A stretch of 64,000 nt of DNA, from the NCBI RefSeq assembly GCF_013033965.1, contig NZ_WQFE01000003.1, forward strand, positions 430,253 through 494,252, read 5' to 3'. The stretch is from Ruegeria atlantica (GTDB taxonomy: Bacteria; Pseudomonadota; Alphaproteobacteria; Rhodobacterales; Rhodobacteraceae). The notes beneath the pieces were generated by a model that saw only the letters and a program-made list of their open reading frames with translations, did no database searches and was not told where the DNA came from. A program made the position numbers and the translations under genes. Positions 1 to 8,398 of this stretch are shown here, piece by piece. The first letter of the stretch is position 1. Each line of letters starts with the position of its first letter.

Positions 1-1
1 C

Positions 2-964
2 GTTATCCTGGTCTCATCTGGCTCGATTGCATTAGGGCGTGGCGTTTTGGACCTGCCCATGGCGGATTTGCCGTTGGAGCAATCTCAGGCTGCCGCTGCC
101 GTGGGTCAAATACGTCTGGCACGGGCATATGAAGAGGCGCTGACGCCGTACAAAATCACGACCGCACAGGTTCTGGTGACGCTGGAAGACAGCGAAGACC
201 GCCGGCGGTACTTGAACTCTCGCGCGACGCTGGAAACGCTGTTGAGTTTGGGCGTGGTTCCAATTGTCAACGAAAACGATACAGTTGCCACGGATGAGAT
301 CCGATATGGCGACAATGACCGCCTCGCGGCGCAGATTGCGGTGACCGTGGGGGCCGACCAATTGATACTGCTATCCGATGTCGACGGCTTCTACACCGGC
401 AACCCGAACGAAGACAGCGCGGCCAAACGGTTTGACGTTATTGAGACCATTACGCCCGAGATCGAAGAGATGGCCGGTGACGCTGGCTCCGGCCTATCCA
501 AGGGCGGAATGAAGACCAAGCTGCTGGCCGCTAAGATGGCGACGGCCGCCGGTTGCGATATGGCGATCACTGAAGGTTCGACGCTGAACCCGCTGAAATC
601 TCTTGAAAATGGTGCAAATTGTACTTGGTTCACAGCAACGCTGGACCCACATGCTGCGCGAAAACGCTGGATCTCGGCCATGAAACCGCGTGGAGAGATC
701 GTGGTGGATTCGGGTGCGGCCAAGGCGTTAGGCAATGGCAAAAGCCTGCTGCCCGCTGGTATCGTTGAGGTGACAGGCGATTTTGGGCGCGGTGATCCGG
801 TTGCAATCATGGACCCGCAGGCGAGGCGGCTGGCACAGGGCCTCAGCCGATACACCGCGCAGGAGGCGGATGCGATCAAGGGGCGAAAGTCCTCGGAAAT
901 CGAAGAGACGTTGGGCTATCCGGGCCGGGCCGTCCTGATCCACCGAGATGATTTGGCGCTGTAA
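2..964 (+). CDS. proB: Glutamate 5-kinase, 5' end cut by window
   Basis: Phosphorylates L-glutamate with ATP in the first step of proline synthesis, in the cytosol. The open frame is already running at base 2, where it encodes the family motif [12 protein letters not shown], so the first roughly 50 codons lie outside the window (about 320 of the usual 370 residues are seen). The amino-acid-kinase domain shows [13 protein letters not shown] and the [12 protein letters not shown] phosphate-binding segment. The last ~90 residues, from [17 protein letters not shown] onward, form a PUA domain as in full-length ProB. An internal TTG at 47 is not the true start. It is followed after 44 bases by proA, the usual proBA order. 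Confidence 0.96.
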   Translation, partial: VILVSSGSIALGRGVLDLPMADLPLEQSQAAAAVGQIRLARAYEEALTPYKITTAQVLVTLEDSEDRRRYLNSRATLETLLSLGVVPIVNENDTVATDEIRYGDNDRLAAQIAVTVGADQLILLSDVDGFYTGNPNEDSAAKRFDVIETITPEIEEMAGDAGSGLSKGGMKTKLLAAKMATAAGCDMAITEGSTLNPLKSLENGANCTWFTATLDPHAARKRWISAMKPRGEIVVDSGAAKALGNGKSLLPAGIVEVTGDFGRGDPVAIMDPQARRLAQGLSRYTAQEADAIKGRKSSEIEETLGYPGRAVLIHRDDLAL

Positions 965-1008
965 CGCCGCGATGTTAAAACGCAAAGACCGACCGAAAGG
1001 CACCTGAG

Positions 1009-2271
1009 ATGAAGGATTTCGACAACATTCCCGCCCTGATGGCCGATCTTGGAAAACGTGCCAAGGCGGCGTCGGCCGATCTGGCCTTTGCAAGCGCCGA
1101 GCGCAAACACGCTGCGCTGATCGCAGCGGCAGATGCAGTTTGGGCCAATCGCGCCCAAATCATCGAGGCAAACAAGAATGACCTGGAGTTCGGACGCGAA
1201 AAGGGCTTGAGCCCGGCGATGATGGATCGGCTGATGCTGGACGAAGCGCGTGTTCAGGGCATGGTCGACGGTTTGCGCACGGTCGCGGATCAGGCAGATC
1301 CGGTGGGTGAGGTTCTGACCGAATGGGACATGGCTTCGGGCCTGAACATCCAACGTGTTCGCACACCTCTTGGCGTGATCGGAGTGATTTACGAAAGCCG
1401 TCCGAATGTGACGGCGGATGCAGGTGCGCTTTGCCTGAAATCAGGGAATGCAGTGATCCTTCGGGGCGGCTCTGAAAGCTTCCACTCCTCAACCGCCATT
1501 CACGCCTGCCTGGCCCAAGGGCTGAAGACGGCGAATTTGCCTGAAGATGCCATCCAACTGATCCCGACACGTAATCGCGCGGCGGTGCAGGAATTACTGA
1601 CCATGACCGACTATGTGGACGTCATCGTTCCGCGTGGAGGCAAAGGTCTGGTAGGGCTGGTTCAGCGCGAAGCACGCGTTCCGGTCTTTGCGCACCTTGA
1701 GGGCATCGTGCACATCTATGTCGACAAGGCCGCGGATCCGCAGAAAACCCTCGATGTGGTGCTGAACGCCAAAACCCGGCGCACCGGGATCTGTGGTGCT
1801 GCCGAATGCCTGCTGATCCATCAGGACGTGGCTGAGACACTGGGTCGGGATATCATTTCGGCCTTGCTCGCAGCGGGCGTCGAAATCCATGCCGAAGGCG
1901 CTTTGGCCGTGGACGGCACCCTAGCAGCCACGAGCGACGATTGGGGCAAGGAATTCCTCGACAGCATCATCGCGGCCAAGCCTGTGGCGGATATCGATGC
2001 GGCGATTGCTCATATCCGCCAATACGGCTCGAACCATACCGATTGCATCATGACCGAGGATTCAGATTCTGCCGCCCGTTTCTTTGAGCGTCTCGACAGC
2101 GCAATCCTGATGCACAACGCCTCGACCCAATTTGCCGATGGTGGCGAGTTTGGAATGGGCGCCGAGATCGGAATCGCGACCGGCAAGATGCATGCGCGCG
2201 GCCCGGTTGGGGCCGCTCAACTCACCAGCTTCAAGTATCTTGTCCGCGGCAACGGAACCGTACGGTCCTAA
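1009..2271 (+). CDS. proA: Gamma-glutamyl phosphate reductase
   Basis: Reduces gamma-glutamyl phosphate with NADPH to glutamate semialdehyde, the second step of proline synthesis. At 420 residues it has the normal family length and belongs to the aldehyde-dehydrogenase fold. The catalytic cysteine is in [10 protein letters not shown] (about residue 262), and [17 protein letters not shown] and [12 protein letters not shown] are family signatures. It lies 44 bases after proB and is presumably co-transcribed. The last four bases overlap the 3' end of the convergent chpT-like gene, so neither gene has room for a private terminator. Confidence 0.97.
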   Translation: MKDFDNIPALMADLGKRAKAASADLAFASAERKHAALIAAADAVWANRAQIIEANKNDLEFGREKGLSPAMMDRLMLDEARVQGMVDGLRTVADQADPVGEVLTEWDMASGLNIQRVRTPLGVIGVIYESRPNVTADAGALCLKSGNAVILRGGSESFHSSTAIHACLAQGLKTANLPEDAIQLIPTRNRAAVQELLTMTDYVDVIVPRGGKGLVGLVQREARVPVFAHLEGIVHIYVDKAADPQKTLDVVLNAKTRRTGICGAAECLLIHQDVAETLGRDIISALLAAGVEIHAEGALAVDGTLAATSDDWGKEFLDSIIAAKPVADIDAAIAHIRQYGSNHTDCIMTEDSDSAARFFERLDSAILMHNASTQFADGGEFGMGAEIGIATGKMHARGPVGAAQLTSFKYLVRGNGTVRS

Positions 2272-2864
2272 AACCGGATCGCGACGCGGGTTGAGGTGGT
2301 TTCCGCCGCAACCCGCCGCCCCATGGACACGGCCGTTTTCGGAAGTAGCGCGAATTGCACCTGCGCCGGTGTCACCTTGTTGGGAAACTGGCCCTTGGGC
2401 AGGTTTTTCCAAAGATCTGCATCAATATTCAGCTTGTCTGCGACACCGACCACTGTCCAACCGCCGCCGTCATTTGTCACGGTGACATTGCCCCCCATCG
2501 GCATCGCGCTTTCACAGCACATCAGCGCCAGAAAGGTGAGTTTCACCTGATTGCGTGGTACAGCCTCGGTCACATGCCAGTTGACACGTATCCGGCCAAC
2601 ACTTTCGACGTCTTTCAACAGCTCGGAAACCTCAGTTCGGCCCAACGGTTGATCGCTGGCAGACCCGAAAGCGACGCGAAAGAACCGAATTCTCGCACCG
2701 GCGCTTCCGACACTGCCCGAGATCAGCTCCATCTCGGGGCCTTGCACGGATCCGACCATTTCAAGAAGTTCGAGCCCGTTGTTGATTGCGCCAATGGGGC
2801 TTATCAGATCGTGACATATCCGCGACCCGATCAGCTCGGCCAGATTGACGTTGGTGTCGCCCAT
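2268..2864 (-). CDS. chpT: ChpT-type histidine phosphotransferase
   Basis: The protein (198 aa) resembles the alphaproteobacterial ChpT family, which relays phosphate from the CckA kinase to the response regulators CtrA and CpdR. The N-terminal helix carries the phosphoacceptor context [16 protein letters not shown], with the likely histidine at residue 18 followed by D/L as in the DHp domain of histidine kinases. The C-terminal half is a degenerate ATPase-like fold with no clear nucleotide-binding N or G boxes, as known for ChpT. Its end overlaps convergent proA by 4 bases. In Roseobacters the pathway controls motility, gene transfer agents and cell-cycle traits; that role here is inferred from the family. 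Confidence 0.85.
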   Translation of the reverse strand: MGDTNVNLAELIGSRICHDLISPIGAINNGLELLEMVGSVQGPEMELISGSVGSAGARIRFFRVAFGSASDQPLGRTEVSELLKDVESVGRIRVNWHVTEAVPRNQVKLTFLALMCCESAMPMGGNVTVTNDGGGWTVVGVADKLNIDADLWKNLPKGQFPNKVTPAQVQFALLPKTAVSMGRRVAAETTSTRVAIRF

Positions 2865-2906
2865 GCGTACCTCTCCTTACATCTGCCGCCGGACCGGAGC
2901 CCGATC

Positions 2907-3089
2907 ATGACAGACCTCAATGCCATACTTGCACCGGGCATGTATGTCCGCCACCCCGATTTCCCCGACTGGGGCGTCGGACAGGTGCAGTCCAACATTG
3001 GGGGCAAGATCACCGTGAATTTCCAAGAACAGGGAAAAGTGGTGATTGACGGAACCCGCATCGCCCTGACGCCCGTCTTTGATCCGTGA
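2907..3089 (+). CDS. DUF3553 family small protein
   Basis: A 60-residue protein beginning MTDLNAILAPGMYVRHPDFP, with the pattern VRHPdfpdWGvGQVQSniGgkitVnF typical of the DUF3553 family. This is a small SH3-like barrel also found appended to UvrD/PcrA-type helicases. It starts 42 bases upstream of the divergent chpT start. The function of the stand-alone form is not known to me. The start is the first ATG in the frame that leaves the whole conserved domain intact; a longer frame upstream is the antisense of chpT. Confidence 0.8.
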   Translation: MTDLNAILAPGMYVRHPDFPDWGVGQVQSNIGGKITVNFQEQGKVVIDGTRIALTPVFDP

Positions 3090-3096
3090 AACTGGT

Positions 3097-3110
3097 TTAA
3101 GAATGGTTAA
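3097..3110. promoter_or_regulatory. CtrA-like site, imperfect spacing
   Basis: Read on the minus strand the sequence is TTAACCATTCTTAA: two TTAA half sites, the first in the classic TTAACCAT context, but separated by 6 rather than 7 bases. It lies about 80 bases before the olsB start. The spacing defect makes binding uncertain. Confidence 0.3.
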
Positions 3111-3187
3111 CGATGGGCCGCCGCCGTGCTGGTTGCCATTTCACCGAAAACTGCGGTATCAGCGCGCAAACAAAAGCGGAAACTCCG

Positions 3188-3943
3188 ATGCCGGATGCAG
3201 GCCCTTCTTTCACCGTTAAACTTGCCGAAACAGAGGCTGAACTGCGCGCAGCCCAGCGGCTTCGTTATGACGTGTTTGTGCGGGAGTTGGGCGGCGGCGG
3301 AGAGATGGTTGACCATGACGCGGGGTTGGAAAAGGACCGGTTTGATCCCTATTTCGATCACATGCTGGCCTATGACGACGCAACCGGCGAAGTTGTAGGT
3401 GTTTACAGGCTGTTACCGGGCGAACGCGCCATGGAATTGGGGCAGTTCTATTCCGAGGACGAATACGACCTGACCGTTCTGAAACAGAGCGGTCGCAAAC
3501 TGCTGGAGCTTGGGCGTTCCTGCCTTCACCGCGACTATCGGGGAGGAACAGCGATGTACCACCTTTGGAACGGTCTGGCGGGCTATGTAAACGAACGCAA
3601 AATCGAAGTGTTGTTTGGCGTCGCCAGCTTTCACGGCATCGATGTTCAGGAACTGGCGCAGCCCTTGTCGATGTTGCACCACAATCATCTGGCCCCACCG
3701 GACCTTCGAGTCAGGGCTCAACCGGATGTGTTTCAAAGTATGGATCTGGTCGCTCCGGATGTGTTGGATCGCCGTGCGGCAATGGTGCAGGTGCCCGCAC
3801 TGATCAAAGCGTATCTGCGTCTGGGCGGCTTTGTGGGCGAGGGGGCGTTTATCGACCATGCGTTCAACACGACCGATGTCTGCCTGATTCTGGACACGGA
3901 ACGGATGAACGAACGCCAGCGGCGTATCTACGGCGGGACCTGA
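3188..3943 (+). CDS. olsB: L-ornithine N(alpha)-acyltransferase
   Basis: Transfers a 3-hydroxyacyl chain from ACP to the alpha-amino group of ornithine to make lyso-ornithine lipid. The 251-residue protein is a GNAT-like acyltransferase of the OlsB/hemolysin-like family: LRAAQRLRYDVFVRELGG near the N-terminus, LLELGRSCLHRDYRGG in the middle, and FGVASFHGIDVQELAQPLS later. I chose the ATG at 3188 because the family domain starts just after it; an upstream in-frame codon at 3113 would add 25 residues of unlikely sequence. The olsA gene begins 4 bases after the stop, so the two acylation steps are encoded as one unit. I see no Pho box upstream, so regulation by phosphate is not evident here. Confidence 0.9.
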   Translation: MPDAGPSFTVKLAETEAELRAAQRLRYDVFVRELGGGGEMVDHDAGLEKDRFDPYFDHMLAYDDATGEVVGVYRLLPGERAMELGQFYSEDEYDLTVLKQSGRKLLELGRSCLHRDYRGGTAMYHLWNGLAGYVNERKIEVLFGVASFHGIDVQELAQPLSMLHHNHLAPPDLRVRAQPDVFQSMDLVAPDVLDRRAAMVQVPALIKAYLRLGGFVGEGAFIDHAFNTTDVCLILDTERMNERQRRIYGGT

Positions 3944-3947
3944 ACCA

Positions 3948-4784
3948 GTGAACGATCCGCTTTGGAACAGTGACGACGCGCCGGACCCGCTTGAACTGGG
4001 TGTGTTGGGCTGGGCTTTGGTGATCCTGCGCGGTGTTCCGCTGGCGATACTGGTGTTTGGTGGTCTGCTGGTCCTGCTGTCCATCCGCCTGATCGAATAC
4101 CCCCTGTTTGGTGTGCGCCGACCGATCACTCCGTTCATCGCGCAGTTCGTCTGTCGCAATGCGCTCAGACTATTGGGGGTCGGATTTCGCAGCACCGGAG
4201 AATTGATGCAGCAACGGGGCGCTGTCGTCGCGAACCATACCTCATGGCTGGACATTTTCGCGTTGAACGCACGCAAGCGCGTCTACTTCGTGTCCAAGGC
4301 CGAGGTTGCCAAGTGGCCCGGCATTGGCTGGTTGGCCCGCGCAACGGGAACCGTGTTCATCGAGCGGGATAGGAAAAAGGCGCGCGAGCAAACGCTGATC
4401 TTTGAGGAACGGCTGAAAGCTGGTCACAAGTTATTATTTTTTCCCGAAGGCACGTCTACGGACGGGCTTCGTATTTTACCTTTTAAAACAACGCTTTTCG
4501 CCGCATTTTATTCAGAAGAGTTGCGGGATTTCATGTATGTCCAGCCAGTTTCCGTGATCTTTCACGCGCCGGCAGGACAGCCAGACAGGTTCTATGGCTG
4601 GTGGGGTGACATGGATTTCGCCCCGCATCTTCTCAAGACTCTGGGCGCGCGTCGCCAGGGAACGGTCGAGTTGATCTACCATACACCGGCCAAAGTCAGT
4701 GACTTTGCTGACCGCAAGGCGCTGGCTGCACATTGCGAAGCGGCCGTCCGCCACGCACACGCGCTGACGCGCCTTGAAAAATAA
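3948..4784 (+). CDS. olsA: 1-acylglycerol-3-phosphate-type O-acyltransferase (ornithine lipid step 2)
   Basis: Adds the second, ester-linked acyl chain to lyso-ornithine lipid, and may also acylate lysophosphatidic acid. The 278-residue PlsC-family protein has a hydrophobic N-terminal segment (about residues 19-46), the catalytic NHTSWLD motif (H97, D102) and the substrate-binding FFPEGTSTDG motif. The start is a GTG 4 bases after the olsB stop, which fits translational coupling; no ATG is near. It acts at the inner face of the cytoplasmic membrane. A role limited to ornithine lipid is inferred from coupling with olsB. Confidence 0.88.
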   Translation: MNDPLWNSDDAPDPLELGVLGWALVILRGVPLAILVFGGLLVLLSIRLIEYPLFGVRRPITPFIAQFVCRNALRLLGVGFRSTGELMQQRGAVVANHTSWLDIFALNARKRVYFVSKAEVAKWPGIGWLARATGTVFIERDRKKAREQTLIFEERLKAGHKLLFFPEGTSTDGLRILPFKTTLFAAFYSEELRDFMYVQPVSVIFHAPAGQPDRFYGWWGDMDFAPHLLKTLGARRQGTVELIYHTPAKVSDFADRKALAAHCEAAVRHAHALTRLEK

Positions 4785-4797
4785 GGGCGAAATGCCC

Positions 4798-4826
4798 TTG
4801 CACTGCATCAAAACCTGCCGTATACG
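4798..4826 (+). promoter_or_regulatory. Probable sigma-70 promoter of rpsB-tsf
   Basis: TTGCAC (4798-4803) and TATACG (4821-4826) are separated by exactly 17 bases. The predicted start, near 4833, leaves a leader of about 118 bases before rpsB. Confidence 0.6.
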
Positions 4827-4835
4827 CGCGCCATT

Positions 4836-4856
4836 CAAACCCGCAGGCGGGGTTTG
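4836..4856 (+). promoter_or_regulatory. Hairpin at the head of the rpsB leader
   Basis: CAAACCC (4836-4842) pairs with GGGTTTG (4850-4856) over a 7-base loop, right at the predicted 5' end of the mRNA. S2 genes in several bacterial groups are autoregulated through leader structures; whether this hairpin serves S2 binding, start-codon control or simply 5' stability is not shown by the sequence. Confidence 0.4.
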
Positions 4857-4950
4857 GGCTTTGTAGGGGAGACATCCTTACCTGGCCCGCCGGTTGGAGC
4901 ATCCGCTTCTTTCACCCCCGCCGAGGCGTAAACCGGAAAAGGAAAATAGC

Positions 4951-5754
4951 ATGGCTCTTCCCGAGTTCACCATGCGTCAGCTGCTGGAAGCTGGCGTTCA
5001 CTTTGGTCACCAGACACAGCGTTGGAATCCCCGCATGGGCCCGTTCATCTACGGCTCGCGCAATGGCATCCACATCATGGACTTGACCCAGACCGTTCCG
5101 ATGCTGGACCAGGCTCTGCAGGCCGTTCGTGACACCGTTGCAAAAGGTGGCCGCGTTCTGTTCGTTGGTACCAAGCGTCAGGCAGCTCAGCCGATCGCTG
5201 AAGCCGCTGAAAAGTCGGCTCAGTACTACATGAACCACCGTTGGCTGGGTGGCACGTTGACCAACTGGAAAACCGTTTCCCAGTCGATCAACCGTCTGAA
5301 CCAGATCGACGAAGCGATGGAATCGGGTGCAGAAGGCCTGACCAAGAAAGAGCGTCTGGGCATGGAACGTGACCAGGGCAAACTGCAGGCATCGCTGGGC
5401 GGTATCCGCGAGATGGGCGGCGTTCCTGATCTGCTGTTCGTCATCGACGTCAAAAAAGAAGCACTGGCCATCGCCGAAGCCAACAAACTGGGTATCCCGG
5501 TTGTGGCTGTTGTCGACACCAACTGCTCGCCCGACGGCGTTGACTACATCATCCCCGGCAACGATGACGCAGCGCGCGCGATCGCTCTGTACTGCGATTT
5601 GGTTGCTCGTGCCGCTCTGGACGGCATGACCGCTCAGATGGGTGCCGCAGGTGTTGACCTGGGTGCATTCGAAGAAGCACCGGTTGAAGAAGTCGTTGCG
5701 GAAGAGGCACCTGTTGCTGAAGAAGCCGCGCCGGAAGCCAAAGCCGAAGCGTAA
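4951..5754 (+). CDS. rpsB: 30S ribosomal protein S2
   Basis: Structural protein of the small subunit, 267 residues from the ATG at 4951, which follows the purine-rich GGAAAAGGAAAATAGC. The conserved core ([20 protein letters not shown] at the start, GGTLTNWKT, and [17 protein letters not shown]) is complete. The last ~30 residues are an acidic Ala/Glu/Pro tail, a common extension in alphaproteobacterial S2. Codon use is strongly biased, as expected for a highly expressed gene. tsf follows after 76 bases containing a stable hairpin, the universal rpsB-tsf order. Confidence 0.98.
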   Translation: MALPEFTMRQLLEAGVHFGHQTQRWNPRMGPFIYGSRNGIHIMDLTQTVPMLDQALQAVRDTVAKGGRVLFVGTKRQAAQPIAEAAEKSAQYYMNHRWLGGTLTNWKTVSQSINRLNQIDEAMESGAEGLTKKERLGMERDQGKLQASLGGIREMGGVPDLLFVIDVKKEALAIAEANKLGIPVVAVVDTNCSPDGVDYIIPGNDDAARAIALYCDLVARAALDGMTAQMGAAGVDLGAFEEAPVEEVVAEEAPVAEEAAPEAKAEA

Positions 5755-5779
5755 GCTGCCCGTCACGTTATTGACATAT

Positions 5780-5800
5780 GGGGCAGGGTAGACCTGCCCC
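5780..5800 (+). terminator. rpsB-tsf intercistronic hairpin
   Basis: GGGGCAGG (5780-5787) pairs perfectly with CCTGCCCC (5793-5800) around a 5-base loop. It is followed by AATTCCG rather than a T-run, so it is more likely a partial attenuator or RNA-stability element that sets the S2:EF-Ts ratio than a full terminator. Confidence 0.6.
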
Positions 5801-5830
5801 AATTCCGTTTGAATTGAGGAGAGCCAAAAG

Positions 5831-6706
5831 ATGGCAATCACAGCAGCAATGGTTAAAGAACTGCGCGATCAGACCGGCGCAGGCATGATGGACGCGAAAA
5901 AAGCGCTGACCGAAACCGGCGGCAACATGGACGAAGCCGTTGACTGGCTGCGGACCAAAGGCCTGGCCAAAGCGGCCAAAAAATCGGGCCGTACCGCAGC
6001 AGAAGGTCTGGTTGCAGTGCACGTCGACGGTGGAAACGGTGTTGCAGTCGAAGTGAACTCGGAAACAGACTTCGTCGCGAAAAACGCCGAGTTCCAGGAA
6101 ATGGTCGGCAAGATCGCTTATGCAGCCGAAGGCGTCGCTGATGTTGACGCTCTGCTGGCGGCTGATCTGGGCGGCAAGTCCGTTGCAGACACCCTGACCG
6201 ACAAGATCGCTACTATTGGCGAGAACATGTCGGTGCGCCGTATGGCCAAACTGTCGGGCGACACCGTTGTGTCCTATGTCCACAACGCAGCCACCAACGG
6301 CATGGGCAAAATCGGCGTCCTGGTTGCTCTGTCCGGTGGTGATGAAGCGATCGGCAAGCAGATTGCGATGCACATCGCTGCTGTGAACCCGGCTGCTCTG
6401 TCCGAGGCCGATATGGATCCGGCGATCGTCGAGAAGGAAAAGCAGGTTCAGATGGACATCGCCCGCGAATCCGGCAAGCCGGAGCAGGTGATTGAAAAGA
6501 TGATCATGGGCCGTATGAAGAAATTCGTCGCGGAATCGACCCTGCTGAACCAGCAATTCGTTGTGAACCCTGACCTGACCGTGGAAGCCGCGGCCAAAGA
6601 AGCAGGCGCAACCATCACCGGCTTTATCCGTCTGGAAGTTGGCGAAGGTATCGTGGTCGAAAAAGAAGACTTCGCAGCCGAAGTTGCCAAAGCTGCACAA
6701 GGCTAA
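5831..6706 (+). CDS. tsf: Elongation factor Ts
   Basis: Guanine-nucleotide exchange factor for EF-Tu. The 291-residue protein has the N-terminal UBA-like domain ([20 protein letters not shown]) followed by the signature SETDFVAKN in the core domain, which contacts EF-Tu. The start ATG at 5831 is preceded by GAGGAG at 5816-5821. It is the second gene of the rpsB operon and is followed by an intrinsic terminator. Confidence 0.98.
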   Translation: MAITAAMVKELRDQTGAGMMDAKKALTETGGNMDEAVDWLRTKGLAKAAKKSGRTAAEGLVAVHVDGGNGVAVEVNSETDFVAKNAEFQEMVGKIAYAAEGVADVDALLAADLGGKSVADTLTDKIATIGENMSVRRMAKLSGDTVVSYVHNAATNGMGKIGVLVALSGGDEAIGKQIAMHIAAVNPAALSEADMDPAIVEKEKQVQMDIARESGKPEQVIEKMIMGRMKKFVAESTLLNQQFVVNPDLTVEAAAKEAGATITGFIRLEVGEGIVVEKEDFAAEVAKAAQG

Positions 6707-6752
6707 GCCCGGCAGAGGCCCTGAGAGGGGCCTCGACCTGAACAGAATGGAA

Positions 6753-6781
6753 ACCGGCTACATTTTGTAGTCGGTTTTTTT
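6753..6781 (+). terminator. Intrinsic terminator of rpsB-tsf
   Basis: ACCGGCTACA (6753-6762) pairs with TGTAGTCGGT (6766-6775; one G-T pair), followed by a run of seven T. A second short hairpin (TGCGCC/GGCGCA, 6781-6796) follows directly. Confidence 0.9.
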
Positions 6782-6796
6782 GCGCCATCCGGCGCA

Positions 6797-7070
6797 GACA
6801 CAAAACATAGACGTTTGGAAGGAATGAGGGGCCCCGCAGATGGGGATGGTCGAGGCCCCCCAAAATTCCGACTAAGAGACGCGTACAAATAGACGCCCTT
6901 TTGTCAGAGCGACCGGAGAGCTTTGTTATGCAAAGATCCGATCAAAACGTTCCCAGGCTAAAGCCACCACTCACGGAACAATAACACTGTGCAACTGGGG
7001 CTCAGATTCGGGAAGTCATGATTTCCTTACCTTACGTAAATTGACGCAAATTAGCGTCAAAAAAGGCACA
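6797..7070. other. Intergenic region between tsf and luxR; nested inverted repeats
   Basis: No credible gene. GGTCGAGGCCCC at 6848-6859 is the exact inverse complement of GGGGCCTCGACC at 6727-6738, so a 12-bp pairing could enclose the tsf terminator. A 22-codon frame at 6824-6892 has a GGAAGGA just before its ATG but nothing recognisable. TTGACGC/GCGTCAA (7041-7060) is a dyad just past the 3' end of the luxR-type gene and may weakly terminate it on the minus strand. Confidence 0.45.
7041..7060 (-). terminator. Dyad after luxR-type gene
   Basis: TTGACGC (7041-7047) and GCGTCAA (7054-7060) form a 7-bp stem with a 6-base loop; on the minus strand it is followed by a short TTT. It could be a weak terminator for aroQ-luxR, or a protein-binding palindrome. 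Confidence 0.35.
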
Positions 7071-7826
7071 TCATGCTTCCATGATGAACATCTGATTTTG
7101 CAGGGATGCTTTGAGCACAGCCTGGGCAGTTGTTTCGACGGACAGAGCCTCACGAGCAAGCCTCAGATGCTTCTCAACGGTGGCAGAGGTGAGCCCCATC
7201 AACAACGCAATGTCCTGCGTTGTCTTCCCATCCCCAACCCATTCAAGCGCCTCGCGCTGACGCTTGGTCAGAGCCCGATTGGGTGTGTTGTAGGGCAGGG
7301 TGAGAATTTTCAGATGCGCGACATTGTTCATCAGCAGGATGTCATCACCATGTTCCGCCCAGATGGCGTCGACCTCGTCCTGACTGACGTCCCCACCAGC
7401 TGAAAGAGAGATTGCGCCCTTGGAGCGCATCGACACGGACGTGAAACTGATAGTGTATCCGGCCACCACACCCTTGGACCGGTTGAATTCGTAAACCTGG
7501 CGTTCCTGGGCGGTCATCGTGCCATCAGAATTCATGTCCTGGATCATTTTCCAGCTGGCAGCGCCCTCGTTGTGCAGCGCCCATTTCAGCATAGGCGCAT
7601 GAAAGTACAGCCCGTCCCGCACGAACCCATCAATATATTCTTTGCCGTGGTTCGTCAGGATGGTGAAATCTTCGGGATCACCCAAAGACGTTTCGGTCCT
7701 ATAGCGCGTGTAGCCGTATAGCAGGCGATCGAATCCGAAAATTGCCATCTGCCGGCAATGAGCGTCCCAAAGCTCCTCCAAAGTTTTGACGTAACTGAGG
7801 AAATTCAGATACTCGTCCAGCTTCAT
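7071..7826 (-). CDS. LuxR-type regulator with autoinducer-binding-like domain
   Basis: A 251-residue protein with the two-domain plan of quorum-sensing regulators. The N-terminal half (about residues 15-160) resembles the autoinducer-binding domain, and the C-terminal LuxR helix-turn-helix (about 185-240) includes LTKRQREALEWVGDGKTTQD and TSATVEKHLRLAREAL. The binding pocket is unusual: at the position of the conserved Asp-Pro pair the sequence reads YFHAPMLKWA, so the acidic residue that holds the acyl-homoserine-lactone amide is missing. No luxI synthase is nearby, so it is a LuxR 'solo'. The start overlaps the aroQ stop by 4 bases (ATGA), implying co-translation. Its ligand cannot be told from sequence. 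Confidence 0.85.
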   Translation of the reverse strand: MKLDEYLNFLSYVKTLEELWDAHCRQMAIFGFDRLLYGYTRYRTETSLGDPEDFTILTNHGKEYIDGFVRDGLYFHAPMLKWALHNEGAASWKMIQDMNSDGTMTAQERQVYEFNRSKGVVAGYTISFTSVSMRSKGAISLSAGGDVSQDEVDAIWAEHGDDILLMNNVAHLKILTLPYNTPNRALTKRQREALEWVGDGKTTQDIALLMGLTSATVEKHLRLAREALSVETTAQAVLKASLQNQMFIMEA

Positions 7827-8272
7827 GCAGCCCCCTCATTTTGCAAATGAGCCAACAGCCCATCCAATGCCATCACATAGCTATGAAGTCCAAAGCCACA
7901 GATCTGCCCCAGCGCAACGGGCGCGATATAGGACTTGTGCCGGAAGGCTTCGCGCGCATGAATATTCGACAGGTGGACCTCGACAACCGGCAACCCAACC
8001 GAGGCAATCGCATCCATCAAGGCGATGGAGGTGTGCGTATATGCCCCAGCATTCAGAACGATCCCGTCCTGATTGCCTTTGGCTGCGTGGATTGCGTCAA
8101 TCAGCGCGCCTTCGTGATTGGATTGCTGATGCGATACGTCCAACCCGATCTTCGCGCCATGGCTCACGCAGGTTTCTTCGAGCATTTTCAGTGTCGTACG
8201 GCCATAAACCTCGGGTTGCCGTGTACCCAGCAAGTTCAGGTTTGGACCGTTCAAAATCAGAACTTTATGCAT
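7823..8272 (-). CDS. aroQ: Type II 3-dehydroquinate dehydratase
   Basis: Dehydrates 3-dehydroquinate to 3-dehydroshikimate in the shikimate pathway. The 149-residue protein matches the dodecameric type II family: LNGPNLNLLGTRQPEVYG with the catalytic tyrosine, DVSHQQSNHEGALID, LNAGAYTHTS, and EVHLSNIHAREAFR with the catalytic histidine. The final codons overlap the luxR-type start. The other aromatic gene in the window, class II DAHP synthase, is 20 kb away and not part of this unit. Confidence 0.96.
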   Translation of the reverse strand: MHKVLILNGPNLNLLGTRQPEVYGRTTLKMLEETCVSHGAKIGLDVSHQQSNHEGALIDAIHAAKGNQDGIVLNAGAYTHTSIALMDAIASVGLPVVEVHLSNIHAREAFRHKSYIAPVALGQICGFGLHSYVMALDGLLAHLQNEGAA

Positions 8273-8398
8273 TCACTCTCCATCCCATTACTGGTTGATA
8301 AACGTGAATAGGTATGGATGTCCACCAACCTGCGCACTCATCAGGCGAGTATTGGTCAACAGACACCATCTCATCTTGAAACTTGCGCTGGAAAACGG

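Noticed and set aside
391..879. Minus-strand frame antisense to proB
   Set aside because: Shadow of a conserved gene; no start context and codon pattern matches the antisense of proB.
6824..6892. 22-codon frame with GGAAGGA before its ATG
   Set aside because: Too short and without recognisable features; its GC-rich bases belong to an inverted repeat instead.
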